Positions 1 to 9,974 are shown, counted from the stretch's first letter. The stretch is DNA of 24,180 nucleotides from Roridomyces roridus (GCA_029378245.1 JARKIF010000370.1:1-24180), one strand, 5' to 3'. Program-made: numbers and translations. The notes: generated by a model not told the origin, from the letters alone.

Positions 1-959
1 AGTTTCGGCGATGCTGCACCTGCCCGCCGAGGGTGCGATATCGGGGGATGGCACCGTTGGGTGCTTGGGTGGTGCCTCTCAGTCTCTGCTTGGCGCTCGT
101 CGTTTTTCGATCCGAGGCAAGCGCTGCCACACCTTCTGCGCTTGGACAAGGCGGGCGTCATTCAGATACCACACACCGCTTTTGTGGGAGCCTGAGCTGG
201 CGCAGCGCCATATAGAGTCGTTTGGCGTGTACGCACGGATGCGAGACCTGCTCAGGACGGCTCTTTCTCGCGTCGCAGGTCGGCAGGGGTCGATGATTCT
301 AGGCGTCGCTCTGCAATCTCCCACACGGATACGGCAGGGTCCCTCGATTCCCTTGTCCGTGCTTTTGTTTCTACCATAACGACTCGCAAAGCTGATGACG
401 ACCCTCGTTTTAGATTGCGCGGGTTTCTCATCTGCATCATCGGGTGGAAACGGCGATGCCGAAATGCAGCAGCGGCAGCGGCGCGCTCATCCTGTATAAT
501 CAGAGGTGACTGGCAGTCTTGTCCGGCTTTCCTTATGCAGATTTCTGGGTAGCTCTGGTGCGTCCCTCCAGTTACTAGATCAATTCGGCGCTGACAGAGA
601 CCTGCATCTTTAGCTGACTACGCCTGATGGTCTGACCCGGAGAGACCGCCTATAAAATATTACTCTCTTTATCTCGACTCAATGTTATATTCGATTCGTA
701 CGAGAGTCCGCTACTTCTCACCGGAATTCGGTCCTTTTCGTGCAGCCCGTGTAGTTTATCGAGTCCATTGGAGATGCGATTTTCATTCAGCTGGAAAGTC
801 GCTCCGAGTCGCTCGGATCAATACTCCCGTCTGATCTCGTCTCTTGCTCTTCTCCACAACACCAGGACGCTGCGCCATTTGGTTACTCATCTGCAGGTAA
901 GGAATCGTTGGGTAGAGATTGGCTTCATGAGCGTAAGGTTCACTGGGACTCGTCGACAG
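1..959. other. 5' flank of F-box locus 1, no gene recognised
   Basis: I see no convincing coding region here. Several blocks match the flank of F-box locus 2: around 103-165 (a run containing GCAAGCGCTGCCACA and TTCTGCGCT) matches around 10955-11000, around 448-475 (ACGGCGATGC and GAAATGCAG) matches around 11068-11090, and around 682-705 and 831-875 match around 11222-11245 and 11400-11440. The segment is therefore the promoter-side part of a duplicated locus, not unique intergenic DNA. The short ORFs in it are not shared in frame between the two copies. Confidence 0.6.
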
Positions 960-1951
960 ATGTCCGGTCTTTCTTTCACGACCTCTGTGGCTCGCTCAGC
1001 CGCTCGCGATCGCATTGCGGAGCTCGATCTTGAAATAGAGGATTTCCAGCGTTCTCTCGAGATGCGGCAGCTTGAGTGACAACGCCTCCGCGACGCGCTG
1101 GCCAGCTACAGCTATCCCGTGCTCACCTTACCCGCCGAAATCACGTCGGAAATCTTCATGCAATTCCTTCCGCCTTCCCCACAGCGCCCGTCGCCCGTTG
1201 GACCATTGTCGCCGTCATTATTGGTTCGCGTATGCCGCCGATGGCGTGACATCGCCCTGTCCACCCCTGCGCTATGGAGCACTATGACATTGGATATCGA
1301 GTCCGAAGACGAGAAGCTACATGAACACCAGCTCGGTTTGCTCCATTCCTGGCTGCAGCGATCTGGTCATTGCCCCCTATCCATTGCGCTGGTGGGCTCG
1401 TACAGCACGCGGTGTACGCCTTCCATCACCGCGTTGGCAAAGACAATCTTGGCCCATGCCTCGCGGTTTCGAGATATGGACATTTGTGTCCCTCTCCAGG
1501 ATCTCGAGCATTTCACAGTCCACCATGCCGCTCCTACGTAGCGTGACCGTAGGCCCACCCAGTACCCTCCAGCGAACACCCACGTCCCCGGGCATTTGGC
1601 AGCGGAAACTCTTCCTCCATGCCACCAAGGCTCACGGACGTAGTCCTTTCAAACCTCTTCAACCCATTTTCTATCACGCTTCCATGGTCCCAAATCACCT
1701 CCCTCAACCGCGACGCTCTTTCCGTGCGAAGCTGCCGAAATTCTGCAGCACACGACCCATCCTCCAATCTGTAATATCAACATTTGTATTCAGTGAGGGG
1801 CGGAAATACACCACTGGTCCCGGCGATCGCGCCGATTCCTGTGCGCTCCCTGCGTCTTCTCCTTGAAGAACCTGGATGATGAGCATGACGAAGATAGTAT
1901 GCAGCTATTCTTTTCGATGCTCGAATTCCCCGCATTGGAAACGCTCGCTGT
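960..1951 (+). pseudogene. F-box-like protein, copy 1, 5' part (interrupted by LTR element)
   Basis: The ATG at 960 opens a coiled-coil-like stretch (ARSAARDRIAELDLEIED), followed by an F-box-like domain starting YPVLTLPAEITSEIF and ending near ALWSTM, then a leucine-rich-repeat-like tail. Proteins of this family recruit substrates to SCF ubiquitin ligases through Skp1; the substrate here is unknown. The copy is broken. A TGA at 1077-1079 replaces an Arg codon (AGA in copy 2, so CGA to TGA or similar), an extra base near 1520 shifts the frame, further indels follow between about 1560 and 1790, and the LTR retrotransposon enters at 1951/1952. The last 56 codons resume at 8206. The start was chosen because copy 2 has the same ATG and the same N-terminus. 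The protein family call is confident; non-function is inferred from the lesions. Confidence 0.85.
1947..1951. repeat. Target site duplication GCTGT, left side (right copy 8206-8210)
   Basis: GCTGT immediately precedes the left LTR (TGTAAGGG at 1952) and GCTGT immediately follows the right LTR (CCCTTACA ending at 8205). The uninterrupted copy 2 reads CTCGCTGTTTCCGAAGTC at the matching point (around 12498-12515), with a single GCTGT. A 5-bp duplication is what a gypsy-type integrase makes. Confidence 0.95.
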
Positions 1952-2428
1952 TGTAAGGGCAACTCTGCACACTGAGGATACGCGCTCATCTGGATAGAGG
2001 GGATCCGAAGTGTGGAATAAAAGAAATACGAATACATCCTGCAACGCACCTGGATAGAGGGGATCCGAAGAGAAATCACTCTAAGGAAACCCTGCCCAGG
2101 TACGGCCTATATACTTATCTAGATCGATCCTTATCCGACGGGAGCACATGGCGGGAGGCGGATCTTTGATGGATGCATATGGCGCGAGCGATGTCGCATG
2201 CAGTATTCCATCGTGATCGGAACAACGATGATCCGGGAAGGGTGATGGACCGAGGCCGTGGAAGAGGCGCGAGGGCGAAGGGGAGTGGAGACCGAGGGGG
2301 AGAGGTTGAGGTCCGAGGTCCGACGGATCGGAGGCGTCGGAGGTACCGGAGGGTCCGAGGTCCGACGGATCGGAGGCGTCGGAGGTGCCGGAGGACCGAG
2401 AGGGTGCGGAACGGGAGTTCCCCTTACA
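1952..2428 (-). repeat. 3' LTR (left), 477 bp
   Basis: It starts TGTAAGGG and ends CCCTTACA, giving TG...CA inverted termini. Differences from the right LTR are almost all single-base indels at short runs (for example near 1989, 2013, 2087, 2238, 2258, 2307 and 2399), with almost no substitutions. It contains a duplicated 20-bp motif beginning TGGATAGAGG (about 1991-2010 and 2051-2070), a TATA box on the minus strand at 2108-2113, and the predicted transcript-start motif at 2071-2082. Confidence 0.95.
2311..2394. repeat. Two 42-bp tandem repeats inside the LTR U3
   Basis: Units 2311-2352 and 2353-2394 differ at one base (GGTACC against GGTGCC). The same pair occurs in the right LTR at 8087-8128 and 8129-8170. 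They lie in U3, upstream of the TATA box in element sense, where enhancer-like repeats are common in LTR elements. A regulatory role is inferred only from position. Confidence 0.85.
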
Positions 2429-5400
2429 TCACCCCCCCTTTGATTGCGGCGTCCCGACGCAAGGCACGAACGTCGGCGCGGGGCTTGTCCGGAATAGCGG
2501 CGGTAGAAATCCGCCACTAGACCCTCGGAGAATATCCGGTCGTGGCGGACCCATTCGTCGTGGTCGTGGCTATAACCTTTCCATTTAACGCGGAAATTGA
2601 GATGATTATACCGGAACTTAGCGTCCACAATCTCCTCGACCTCATACTCGTTCGGTCCGTAGTCGGCGTCCGGAAGGATCGGACCGGGCTCCTCGTGGTG
2701 TGGTCGACCTGGGAACGGGTCTCCGACCGCGAGCTCGAGTTTGACGACCGGAAAGACGGGTGTAGGCGGGACAGACTGGCGGGAGCTCGAGCTTGAAGGC
2801 TCCCTTTCCGACGACCTTTATGACCTTGAACGGACCAAGGCGCTTGTGGGACAGTTTCGGAGACGGGCGGGTCGTCCGGATGTCCGAAGCGTCGAGCCAG
2901 ACGCAGTCTCCGACTTTGATGTCCGGAGCGGCAAGGCGGCGGCGGTCGTAGTACTGCTTCTGCTCCGCCTTGGCTTTAACGAGCGCGGCTTGAGCTTCGG
3001 AGACTCCGTGCGCGATCCGGTCCCGGAATGCCTGAGCGGACTCGACGTCGGACCGGAGGTCGGTAGGCTCAAACCCGAGTCGAGGGAGGCGGCCGGAGTC
3101 GGTCATAAACGGAACTTGCTGCGTGGACGAGTGGAGATGGCTGTTGTAGGCAAACTCCGCGGTCGGAAGGAGTTCGTCCCAGTCGTCCTGCAGGTAATTA
3201 GTGAAGATCCGAATATATTGCTCGAGCTCCTGGTTGACACGCTCGGTCTGTCCGTCGGTCTGTGGGTGATACGCCGTGGACGTGGCCATCTCCATTCCGA
3301 TGAGCCGGAAGAGCTCGCGGGTGAACTCGCTGATGAATTGAGTTCCCCGGTCGGAGATGTACCGTTGCTGCACCCCATGGTGACGCCACATTCTTGTAAT
3401 ACAGCCGGGCCGCTCCAACGGCATCGACAGTGGTGTGGCACTCCATGAAGTGCGCTCGCTTACCCAGAACGTCAACCGCGACCATGACCGCGTCGTACCC
3501 GTGGGCCTCCGGGAGTTCGACTATAAAGTCCACCGACACAGTGTGCCAGCGCTCCGGAGGGATCTCCGTCGGGTGGAGCTCGCCGACCGGAAGCCTCCGG
3601 AGCACCTTGGTCCGGCAGCAGAGGTCGCACGTCGAGACATAGCTCCTACGTGCCGGGACATCTGGGGCCACCAGTAGTTCCGCGAAACGAGCTCCAGCGT
3701 CTTGAAACGCCCCGCATGCCCTGCGACACGAGTGTCGTGGTGCTGCTCGATGATACGCGTCGAAGGTCTTTGTCTCGGGGGACGACTATCCGCCCTCGGA
3801 AGTACAGAATTCGTCAGAGACGTGCCATTCTGACGACCGAGTGGGACTTCGCGACCGACCTTTGAGCAGCTCCCGGGCAGCAAGAGCCACAGCGTCTTCC
3901 AGGTCCGGAGCCGTCCGGAGCGCGTCTCGGATGTCCCGGAGGACGGAGGCCCCCGGGCCGGAGATGACAACCCCCTCGGTCGCCCGGACGTGGAACAACT
4001 CGGGCCGGAGCAAAGTCACGTCCTCGTTGTCGGAGAACACCCCGTGGTCCGGACGACGAGAGAGTGCGTCTGCGCGCCCCATCTGAGAGCCGGGCTTGTG
4101 GTGAAGCGCGAAATCAAACCGGGACAAGTACAAGGACCATCGTGCTTGTCTCCGGTTGAGATGCTGGGCCTTGCGGAAATACTCGAGGTTCTTGTGGTCA
4201 GTCCAGATCTCGACAGGGTGCTCCGCACCTTCGAGGAAGTGTCGCCATTCCTCTAGTGCGCGGATGATCGCCAGCATCTCCTTGTCGTGGATCTCGTAGT
4301 TGCGCTGAACGTTGGTTAGCGATTTTGAGAAAAACGCAACAGGTCTCCACTTCCCATCGGGGCGGTCTTCTCGTTGAGATAGGACCGCCCCTGAGGCGAA
4401 TTCGCTTGAGTCGGCCTCCAACCTCCACGGTTGAGTCGGGTCCGGAAGAATAAGGACTGGCTCCGAGGTGATCGCGTCCTTGAGGGCCCGGAAAGCTGCG
4501 GCCGCCAGGTCCGACCAGGTCCACCGGGTGTCCTTCTTCGTTAGGTCGAACAACGGCCGCGCAATGCCGGAGAATCCGAGAACGAAACGGCGGTAGAAGT
4601 TGATGAACCCTAAAAACTGCTGGACGTCCTTCCGGTTCTCCGGCTCCGGCCACTCGGCGACACCCGCGACCTTGGCCGGATCCATCCGGACGGTGCCGTC
4701 GGAGATGATGACGCCGAGATACTCGATCTCCGTGACCTCGAACTGGCACTTCTCGAGTCGGAGGTAGAGCTTGTGTTCTCGGAGCCTCCGGAGGACTTCC
4801 TCGGTGATCCGACGATGGCGCTCGAGGTCTGAGTGCGCGATGAGAATATCGTCCAGGTAGATGTAAACGTCACCCGAAAGAATGAGGTCCTGGAAGATAT
4901 CATTCATCATCATCTGGAAGGTCGCCGGAGAGTTTGTGAGGCCGAAAAACATGACCAGCGGCTCGAAGAGCCCCCGGTTTGTCCGGAAGGCAGCCTTCCA
5001 CTCGTCGCCCTCTTTGATCCGGACATTGTTGAACCCCCAGCGGACGTCGAGCTTGGTGAAGAACCGGCAGTGCTTCAAACGATTAACTAGGTCATCAATC
5101 AGCGGGAGGGGGATACCGGTTCTTCACGGTCATCGCGTTCAAAACCCGATAGTCCTGCACGAGCCGGAGCGCTCCGTCCTTCTTTTTGATAAAGAAAACG
5201 GAGAGGCCATCGGAGACTTCGAGGGGCGAATCCGGCCAGACCGGAGGTTCTCCTCGATGAAGCTGTCGAGCTCCCGCTGCTCCGCCGGAGCAATCGGATA
5301 GCACTTACAGTTAGCCGGCTTGCTGTCCGGAACCAGCTCGATCGCGTGGTCCCACACGCGGCGCTCCGGAAGGGCATCAAACGATTTCTCCGCGAACACA

Positions 5401-6374
5401 TCCGCGAATTCCTGGGCCCACTTAGGAAGTTCGGACTTGGGGGGTGCGGAATTGCGAGCGTATCCCTCGGCGAGACCTTGAGAGAAGGAGCTGCTCGCTC
5501 GGATCTCGGCTTCCGTTGGAGGGGGAAGGAAGGAGGTGTAAAGGATCCGGTCGCCCTCTTCGATCTCAGAGTAGTCGTCGTCATCATCGTCCGAGTCCTC
5601 GCAAAACTCCTGGGGACCCGGGAGGTCGTCGGCATCGTCGTCCTCTTCGTCTGGACCCGAGTCCGGGAAATCGCCGAGCCGGAGACGTCGGAGGTGTTCG
5701 GCCTGGATTCCGGTAAGCCTCCGGAGTTCGCGGCGCTCGGCCTTGACTTCGGAGCGACACTCCGAACAAGCCTCGGGGCAGCGGGTCATCTTGACCGACT
5801 GCGTGGCCCAGTCCACCTCCGGGTTATGCTTCCGGAGCCACGAGTGACCTAGGATGAGTTTTTGTCGGCCAAGACGCGTTACCGCAAAGAGGATGCGCTC
5901 CGAGTGACCTTGGTAGCGCAACACCACGTCGACGACCTGACGTATGGATCCCGCTTCGTTCGGCGTGCCGTCGACGTTGAAGACCGGAATCGGCCGGGGG
6001 AGTTCCCGAGTAGGAATCTTGTGCCGAAGCACCAGATCCCTATCGATGAAGTCGGACGTCGCTCCGCAGTCGAGGAGACCTTGGAGGGACATTTTAAATG
6101 CCGACTGGGTGGACTCGATCTCCAGGGGAATGTGGAGGGAGTTGGCGCCGGGGGCGGCCCAGATCTCGTACGAGTCTGGAAGCAGGCGTTCCCACGCCCG
6201 ACGACGGGTCCGAGGCGGAGAAGGGTCTCCGGCTGGGACGGAGGGCTCGGAGGTTCCGGAGGTTCCGGAGGGATCAGGGGGAGATGCGACGGTCGTTTTG
6301 CAAGAGGAATCATATATATTATCGCCAGGATACAAACAAGCAAAACGATTAGACAACGAGGGCGCACCAATCAC
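2424..6374 (-). pseudogene. pol polyprotein: protease, RT, RNase H, integrase, chromodomain (frameshifted)
   Basis: Pol lies in the -1 frame relative to gag, with an overlap of about 36 nt. The protease has the D-C-G-A active site (about 6060-6071) and ILGHSWL. RT shows GLTNSPATFQ and the catalytic YLDD (about 4848-4859). RNase H has EADSSEFASG, DKEMLAI and TDHKNLEYF. Integrase has an H-H-C-C finger ([11 protein letters not shown] and STCDLC) and D, D and E catalytic residues ([27 protein letters not shown]), then an LGPFKV module. The chromodomain follows (YEVEEIVDAKFRYNHLNF...KWKGY...DEWV, about 2520-2650); in this family it steers integration to modified chromatin. The predicted stop TAA is 5 nt inside the 3' LTR, after the family-typical IKGGVM. 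Frame breaks lie near 5200, 5110, 3808, 3760, 3643, 3388, 2777, 2758 and 2495. All look like small indels, with no in-frame nonsense change seen between them. Confidence 0.92.
2429..2441 (-). other. Polypurine tract of the LTR element
   Basis: On the minus strand the sequence AAAGGGGGGGTGA abuts the 3' LTR start TGTAAGGG. A purine run directly 5' of the 3' LTR primes plus-strand DNA synthesis in LTR elements. It also encodes the last residues of pol. Confidence 0.85.
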
Positions 6375-7582
6375 TCGTTGTGGGTCACAAAATCCTCCTG
6401 AACCTCCTCAGCCTCGGGTACCTCGGTTGCGGTGACCCGGAGGTGCTCGATAAGCTCTCCGAGCAGCTCCGGACCGAACTGATCCGCGACGTCGAGGGCG
6501 GCCGCCCGAATGTCGACGGCATTCGGACAATCCCGGGCAATGTGGCCAAGCGCGCCACATCGGTAGCAGGCGCGTCCGGCAGGGCGCGCACGAGTTCGGT
6601 CGACGTCCATCGGGACGACGTCGGGGGCACGAGGAGCGGGGGCCTGTCGGGCCGGAGCCGGGGCCGGAGCCGGAAACGCCGCAGGGACAAAAGGCATTAC
6701 AGCCGGCCGCGGTCGGACAGGGGCAGCAGCAGCGGCGGGGCGAACCGGTTGCTGGAAGGCTTGCGCGCTCCGGACCGCCTGGTATTGCCGGAACGCGCGC
6801 GCACGCCACTCCGGGTAGGCACTTTCACCCGGAGGGGTGTTCGTCGTGATGGCGACGTTCAGGTCCGGACGGAGGCCGAGCCGGAACTTGGTGACCTTGA
6901 GGAGCGGGTCGGTGTACCCCGCGTCCTCGAACGCATCCTCGAAAGCGTCCGTGTAGAAGTACACGTCCGAGGTGGACATGTGGTACTTGCTCGACTCGAG
7001 CTTCCGGCGGGCAAGCTCAGCCGAGTTCTCCTCGACGAAACGCTCCACGAACTGGGTGCGGAAAAGGACCCAGGTGGGGAAGGGGAATACGTCCTGGCGC
7101 CGTGCACGCTCCGCCCACTTCTGTGCCGAGCCGGTGGACATGTAGCCCAATGCGAAGCGGACAGCGCGCTCCTCCGATGGCTGGAGGCCAGGACCGGGGC
7201 TGAACTGCTCCGGGACTTGACGGTAGTACGACTTGCACGCGTCAAGGAATGCCCGGCCTGCGGCGCGATCTCCGTCGAAGCTCGGAGGGGGGTTCGGCCG
7301 GAGCAACGACCGGGAGCTGAGGATGCCCTCTCCGAACAAGGCCGAAGCAAAACGCACCGGAGCGGGGCGCGCGTCGGGGGCGAGATGGGGCGGTGGTTCT
7401 CGCGCCTGAGGGGGATGCGCCGGAGCCTCCGGCACGTGGTCGTCCGGAGGACCGTCAAGGTGTACAAGAAGGCGCTGAAGAATATTTTCGATGCTACCGA
7501 AGCGGTCGCCAATTTGTTGTTCGAAGGTTTCGAGACGTTCTTCGAGATCAGGGGCCGGAGCATTCGGCTGTGGCTGGTCCAT
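6371..7582 (-). CDS. Gag polyprotein with CCHC zinc knuckle
   Basis: A 403-residue intact frame starts at ATG 7580-7582. An N-terminal coiled-coil-like stretch (LEERLETFEQQIGDRF) precedes a retrotransposon-gag capsid domain (about residues 120-270, including FLDACKSYY and KWAERARRQD), then an Ala/Pro-rich linker and one CX2CX4HX4C knuckle, CYRCGALGHIARDC, at about 339-352. It would form the virus-like particle and bind genomic RNA through the knuckle. It ends TGA at 6371-6373, where the pol frame (-1) is already open, so pol would need a -1 frameshift or reinitiation; no classic slippery heptamer was found. This is the only intact ORF of the element. A 483-codon open frame on the opposite strand is a shadow. 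Confidence 0.93.
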   Translation of the reverse strand: MDQPQPNAPAPDLEERLETFEQQIGDRFGSIENILQRLLVHLDGPPDDHVPEAPAHPPQAREPPPHLAPDARPAPVRFASALFGEGILSSRSLLRPNPPPSFDGDRAAGRAFLDACKSYYRQVPEQFSPGPGLQPSEERAVRFALGYMSTGSAQKWAERARRQDVFPFPTWVLFRTQFVERFVEENSAELARRKLESSKYHMSTSDVYFYTDAFEDAFEDAGYTDPLLKVTKFRLGLRPDLNVAITTNTPPGESAYPEWRARAFRQYQAVRSAQAFQQPVRPAAAAAPVRPRPAVMPFVPAAFPAPAPAPARQAPAPRAPDVVPMDVDRTRARPAGRACYRCGALGHIARDCPNAVDIRAAALDVADQFGPELLGELIEHLRVTATEVPEAEEVQEDFVTHNE

Positions 7583-7711
7583 GACGTCGAGAGGTTCGGA
7601 GTTCGAAACGGAAGGGGCGTCAAGATAGGGTGGGTCTCCGGCCGCGTCGGAGTCGGAGTCGTCAACGCGCGCGGAGTACGTGCTGGAAATCTTGACGGGT
7701 CAGTCCGTTTG

Positions 7712-7723
7712 AGAGTGATTTCT
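7712..7723 (-). other. Primer-binding site, self-priming type
   Basis: Two nucleotides inside the 5' LTR, the element-sense sequence reads AGAAATCACTCT. It is the exact 12-nt complement of AGAGTGATTTCT, which lies in the same element's LTR at the predicted 5' end of its own RNA (7845-7856). No TGG-type match to a tRNA 3' end is present at the LTR junction. This is the arrangement described for the fission yeast element Tf1, where the transcript's 5' end folds back to prime reverse transcription. Confidence 0.8.
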
Positions 7724-7725
7724 AC

Positions 7726-8205
7726 TGTAAGGGCAACTCTGCACACTGAGGATACGCGCTCAGCCTGGATAGAGGGGATCCGAAGTGTGAATAAAAGAAA
7801 TACGAATACATCCTGCAACGCACCTGGATAGAGGGGATCCGAAGAGAAATCACTCTAAGGAACCCTCTGCCCAGGTACGGCCTATATACTTATCTAGATC
7901 GATCCTTATCCGACGGGAGCACATGGCGGGAGGCGGATCTTTGATGGATGCATATGGCGCGAGCGATGTCGCATGCAGTATTCCATCGTGATCGGAACAA
8001 CGATGATCCGGGGAAGGGTGATGGACCGAGGCCGGTGGAAGAGGCGCGAGGGCGAAGGGGAGTGGAGACCGAGGGGGAGAGGTGAGGTCCGAGGTCCGAC
8101 GGATCGGAGGCGTCGGAGGTACCGGAGGGTCCGAGGTCCGACGGATCGGAGGCGTCGGAGGTGCCGGAGGACCGGAGAGGGTGCGGAACGGGAGTTCCCC
8201 TTACA
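7726..8205 (-). repeat. 5' LTR (right), 480 bp
   Basis: It has the same termini and internal features as the left LTR. In element sense U3 is about 349 bp (8205-7857), and R plus U5 about 131 bp (7856-7726) if transcription starts at the predicted site. It is 3 bp longer than the left LTR because of single-base indels. Confidence 0.95.
7856..7888 (-). promoter_or_regulatory. LTR promoter: TATA box and predicted start site
   Basis: Element-sense TATATA lies at 7888-7883, with its first base 32 nt upstream of A at 7856, the first base of AGAGTGATTTCT. This is normal TATA-to-start spacing. The start is placed here because the same 12 nt pair with the primer-binding site. The other LTR repeats the arrangement (TATA 2113-2108, start 2082). 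Confidence 0.7.
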
Positions 8206-8376
8206 GCTGTTTCTGAAGTCTTCCTCGGTGAAGACCCCGTCGCGGCCATCCTTGCATTGCGTGGACAAGGATATCCGCGGCGTATTGCGATCCACCATGC
8301 ACGCACTGCGAAGAGTCTGTTTGAGAGCGCATTTCCTGGCGTCGAATTATCTGTCGAGTCGTTGCCAGAGTTGTAA
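8206..8376 (+). pseudogene. F-box-like protein, copy 1, 3' part
   Basis: After the right target duplication the F-box gene resumes in an open frame, from AVSEVFLGEDPVAAIL to VESLPEL and TAA at 8374-8376. It aligns base for base with 12498-12669 of copy 2. This C-terminal part has kept its frame in copy 1 and lost it in copy 2, so each copy preserves a different part of the ancestral gene. Confidence 0.9.
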
Positions 8377-8451
8377 CGATGAATTTTGGGCTCGAGTAGG
8401 TAAGTAAGGTTCATGCATGTTTGACTGTCTCGATTATTGTACGTTGACATG

Positions 8452-8527
8452 TATGGAAGGCCGGACAGTCGAGCTTGTCAATCAGACGTCGGCTCATGCT
8501 TTCGGAAATCGGACCCCGAAACCTCTC
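8452..8527 (+). repeat. Left terminal inverted repeat (76 bp)
   Basis: Pairs with 9975-10050 in inverted orientation. The first 36 bp are identical; scattered substitutions and small differences follow until both arms end in CCTCTC. Confidence 0.88.
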
Positions 8528-8689
8528 GCTGACGATTATGTTTGCATCAAGAATTCAAGAAATACGTAATAGTATGAGTAGGGTGGACTGCTGCTCCCCG
8601 CACGGTCCGGCGATAGGGCATGATGTTTGTTTGGACTCGCCTCTTGACTTCAAACTACCACCATCACTAGTGTGCGCGGCCAAATCCCA

Positions 8690-9500
8690 ATCACGTCAAG
8701 CACCCTGCCACCCCTACCCGATTCATTCGACCACGACCACTTGCAACGCACGAGAACGAAGACGACCCCTCCGCCTCCGCCTTTGACTACGACCCACCCA
8801 CTGGCGTCGAGTCTACGGCGAAGTTATGCTTTTGTTGGATTCCGGATGAAGCTGGGGTGCTGGACCCGAGTACCTCAATCGGTGCGTGTGGGGGAACTGA
8901 ACTCCTTTCCTTTCTGACCCAAGCCAAATCTTCCTTTTAGAAATGGCACAACGACAGTCTCGGAAAGCTTCGCTGCTGATGATGGTTCGTGACTCTCGAG
9001 CGTCAATTGTCTTACAGGTCTTCATTCGTACGCCTGTCGTATATCCTTCCGAAGCGCGCTGACGTCGCTTCAGTTTCATTGGTTTCTTTGGACTCAACAA
9101 AACACGTACCTGAAGTGAGTGCTCTGTCTCCCTCAAAGTGTGTACTAATTCAGACTCCGTAGCCTGAAATTCCGTCTTCCATTCTCTACCTCTATGTTCA
9201 TGGACTGCGAGACCCGCATTCACTCGCACCGCAACTCCTCACAAGTAGCTCACCCCACTCCACAGCTCGATGCACCTACGCTCTGTCTTTGGTGTGTTTT
9301 CTCGGGGTGCTGTTCGCGCGCTATATCAACCGCCGCTTCACAGATAATTCGTGGAATTTGCTTCTCGTACTTCTCGGTATTTGCGAACCCAGTCCTTCCG
9401 AAGGCGCACGCTCCCGGGAGTATCGTGTGCGGGACAACAGTCAGTCGGGGAATAACGCGTGTGCACTTAGCGATTATCATTCTGCTCCTTCATAGTTCGG
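8690..9500 (+). other. Captured host-gene-like cargo with intron signals
   Basis: The interior of the TIR element looks like a spliced gene fragment. One intron-like segment is 8882-8940 (GTGCGTG ... CCTTTTAG, 59 bp). Another is 9115-9162 (GTGAGTG ... TACTAAT ... CCGTAG, 48 bp) with a near-perfect branch-point motif. An open frame before the second (ending STKHVPE) joins in phase to one after it (PEIPSSILYLYVHGLRD), followed by a hydrophobic stretch (YALSLVCFLGVLFARYI). I do not recognise the protein. No plausible start codon or complete gene structure was found, so a captured fragment is more likely than a functional gene. Confidence 0.35.
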
Positions 9501-9974
9501 TTTCTTATTCTGCTCGTCGAACCCTCTGACAATCTTGAGGCAAATATCGATCTAGATCTTCTGTTTCTACTTTCATCTCTTCGCTTCTGCGCGAGTTCTT
9601 GTGGAGTGGGGCTGAGACTCCACATAGCCCGATCTCGTAACTGGCAAGTGCTCGACGCTCGTTCATAGCGAATGAATATACAAGCTCAATCTCCTTCTCA
9701 CAGTTGATCCCACACGCTCGCTCCCTTCATGTACGTCCTGCGGCATCGTCTTCGTGCTATATTGACCGACACCGGACTCACCTCGCGCTGAGACTGACAT
9801 CTCTGCCCCAGAGTTGCTTTCTATTCATCGGCACGTACATGTAGGTCTTCTGGCTTGCCCCCGCTTCGAATCCCCATCTACCTCGTTTCAGTCCTCTCCC
9901 TCCACCAGCCACGCCAACACATCTTGAGTGAGTTATTTTGTAAGCACTTCTGATCCGAATGTAGTTGTACATAA

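Larger units (their letters stand above)
1952..8205 (-). mobile_element. Ty3/gypsy LTR retrotransposon, chromovirus type, 6254 bp
   Basis: This is a structurally complete element read on the minus strand: 5' LTR 7726-8205, primer-binding site 7712-7723, gag 7582-6371, pol 6374-2424, polypurine tract next to the 3' LTR, and 3' LTR 1952-2428. The LTR ends are TGTAAGGG and CCCTTACA, and a 5-bp target duplication flanks them. Pol order is protease, reverse transcriptase, RNase H, integrase, chromodomain, which defines chromoviruses. The insertion splits F-box copy 1 antisense to that gene. The two LTRs are nearly identical apart from single-base indels, which suggests a young insertion. Pol carries about nine frameshifts as written, so this copy is either recently disabled or mis-assembled. 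Confidence 0.96.

Noticed and set aside
2173..2588. Arg/Gly-rich plus-strand ORFs in the LTR
   Set aside because: They come from the 42-bp GC-rich tandem repeats and are repeated in the other LTR; no start context or domain.
6380..7831. A 483-codon open frame on the plus strand
   Set aside because: It lies exactly antisense to gag and runs into the LTR. GC-rich third positions of gag keep the opposite frame open, and its translation has no domain.
8452..8460. TA target duplication (Tc1/mariner) for the 1.6-kb element
   Set aside because: TA does flank TGGAAGG at both ends, but the longer GACATG repeat outside it and the single GACAT in the empty site fit a 6-7 bp duplication better.
9855..9885. 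tRNA B-box-like GCTTCGAATCC
   Set aside because: No matching A box upstream and no cloverleaf could be drawn.
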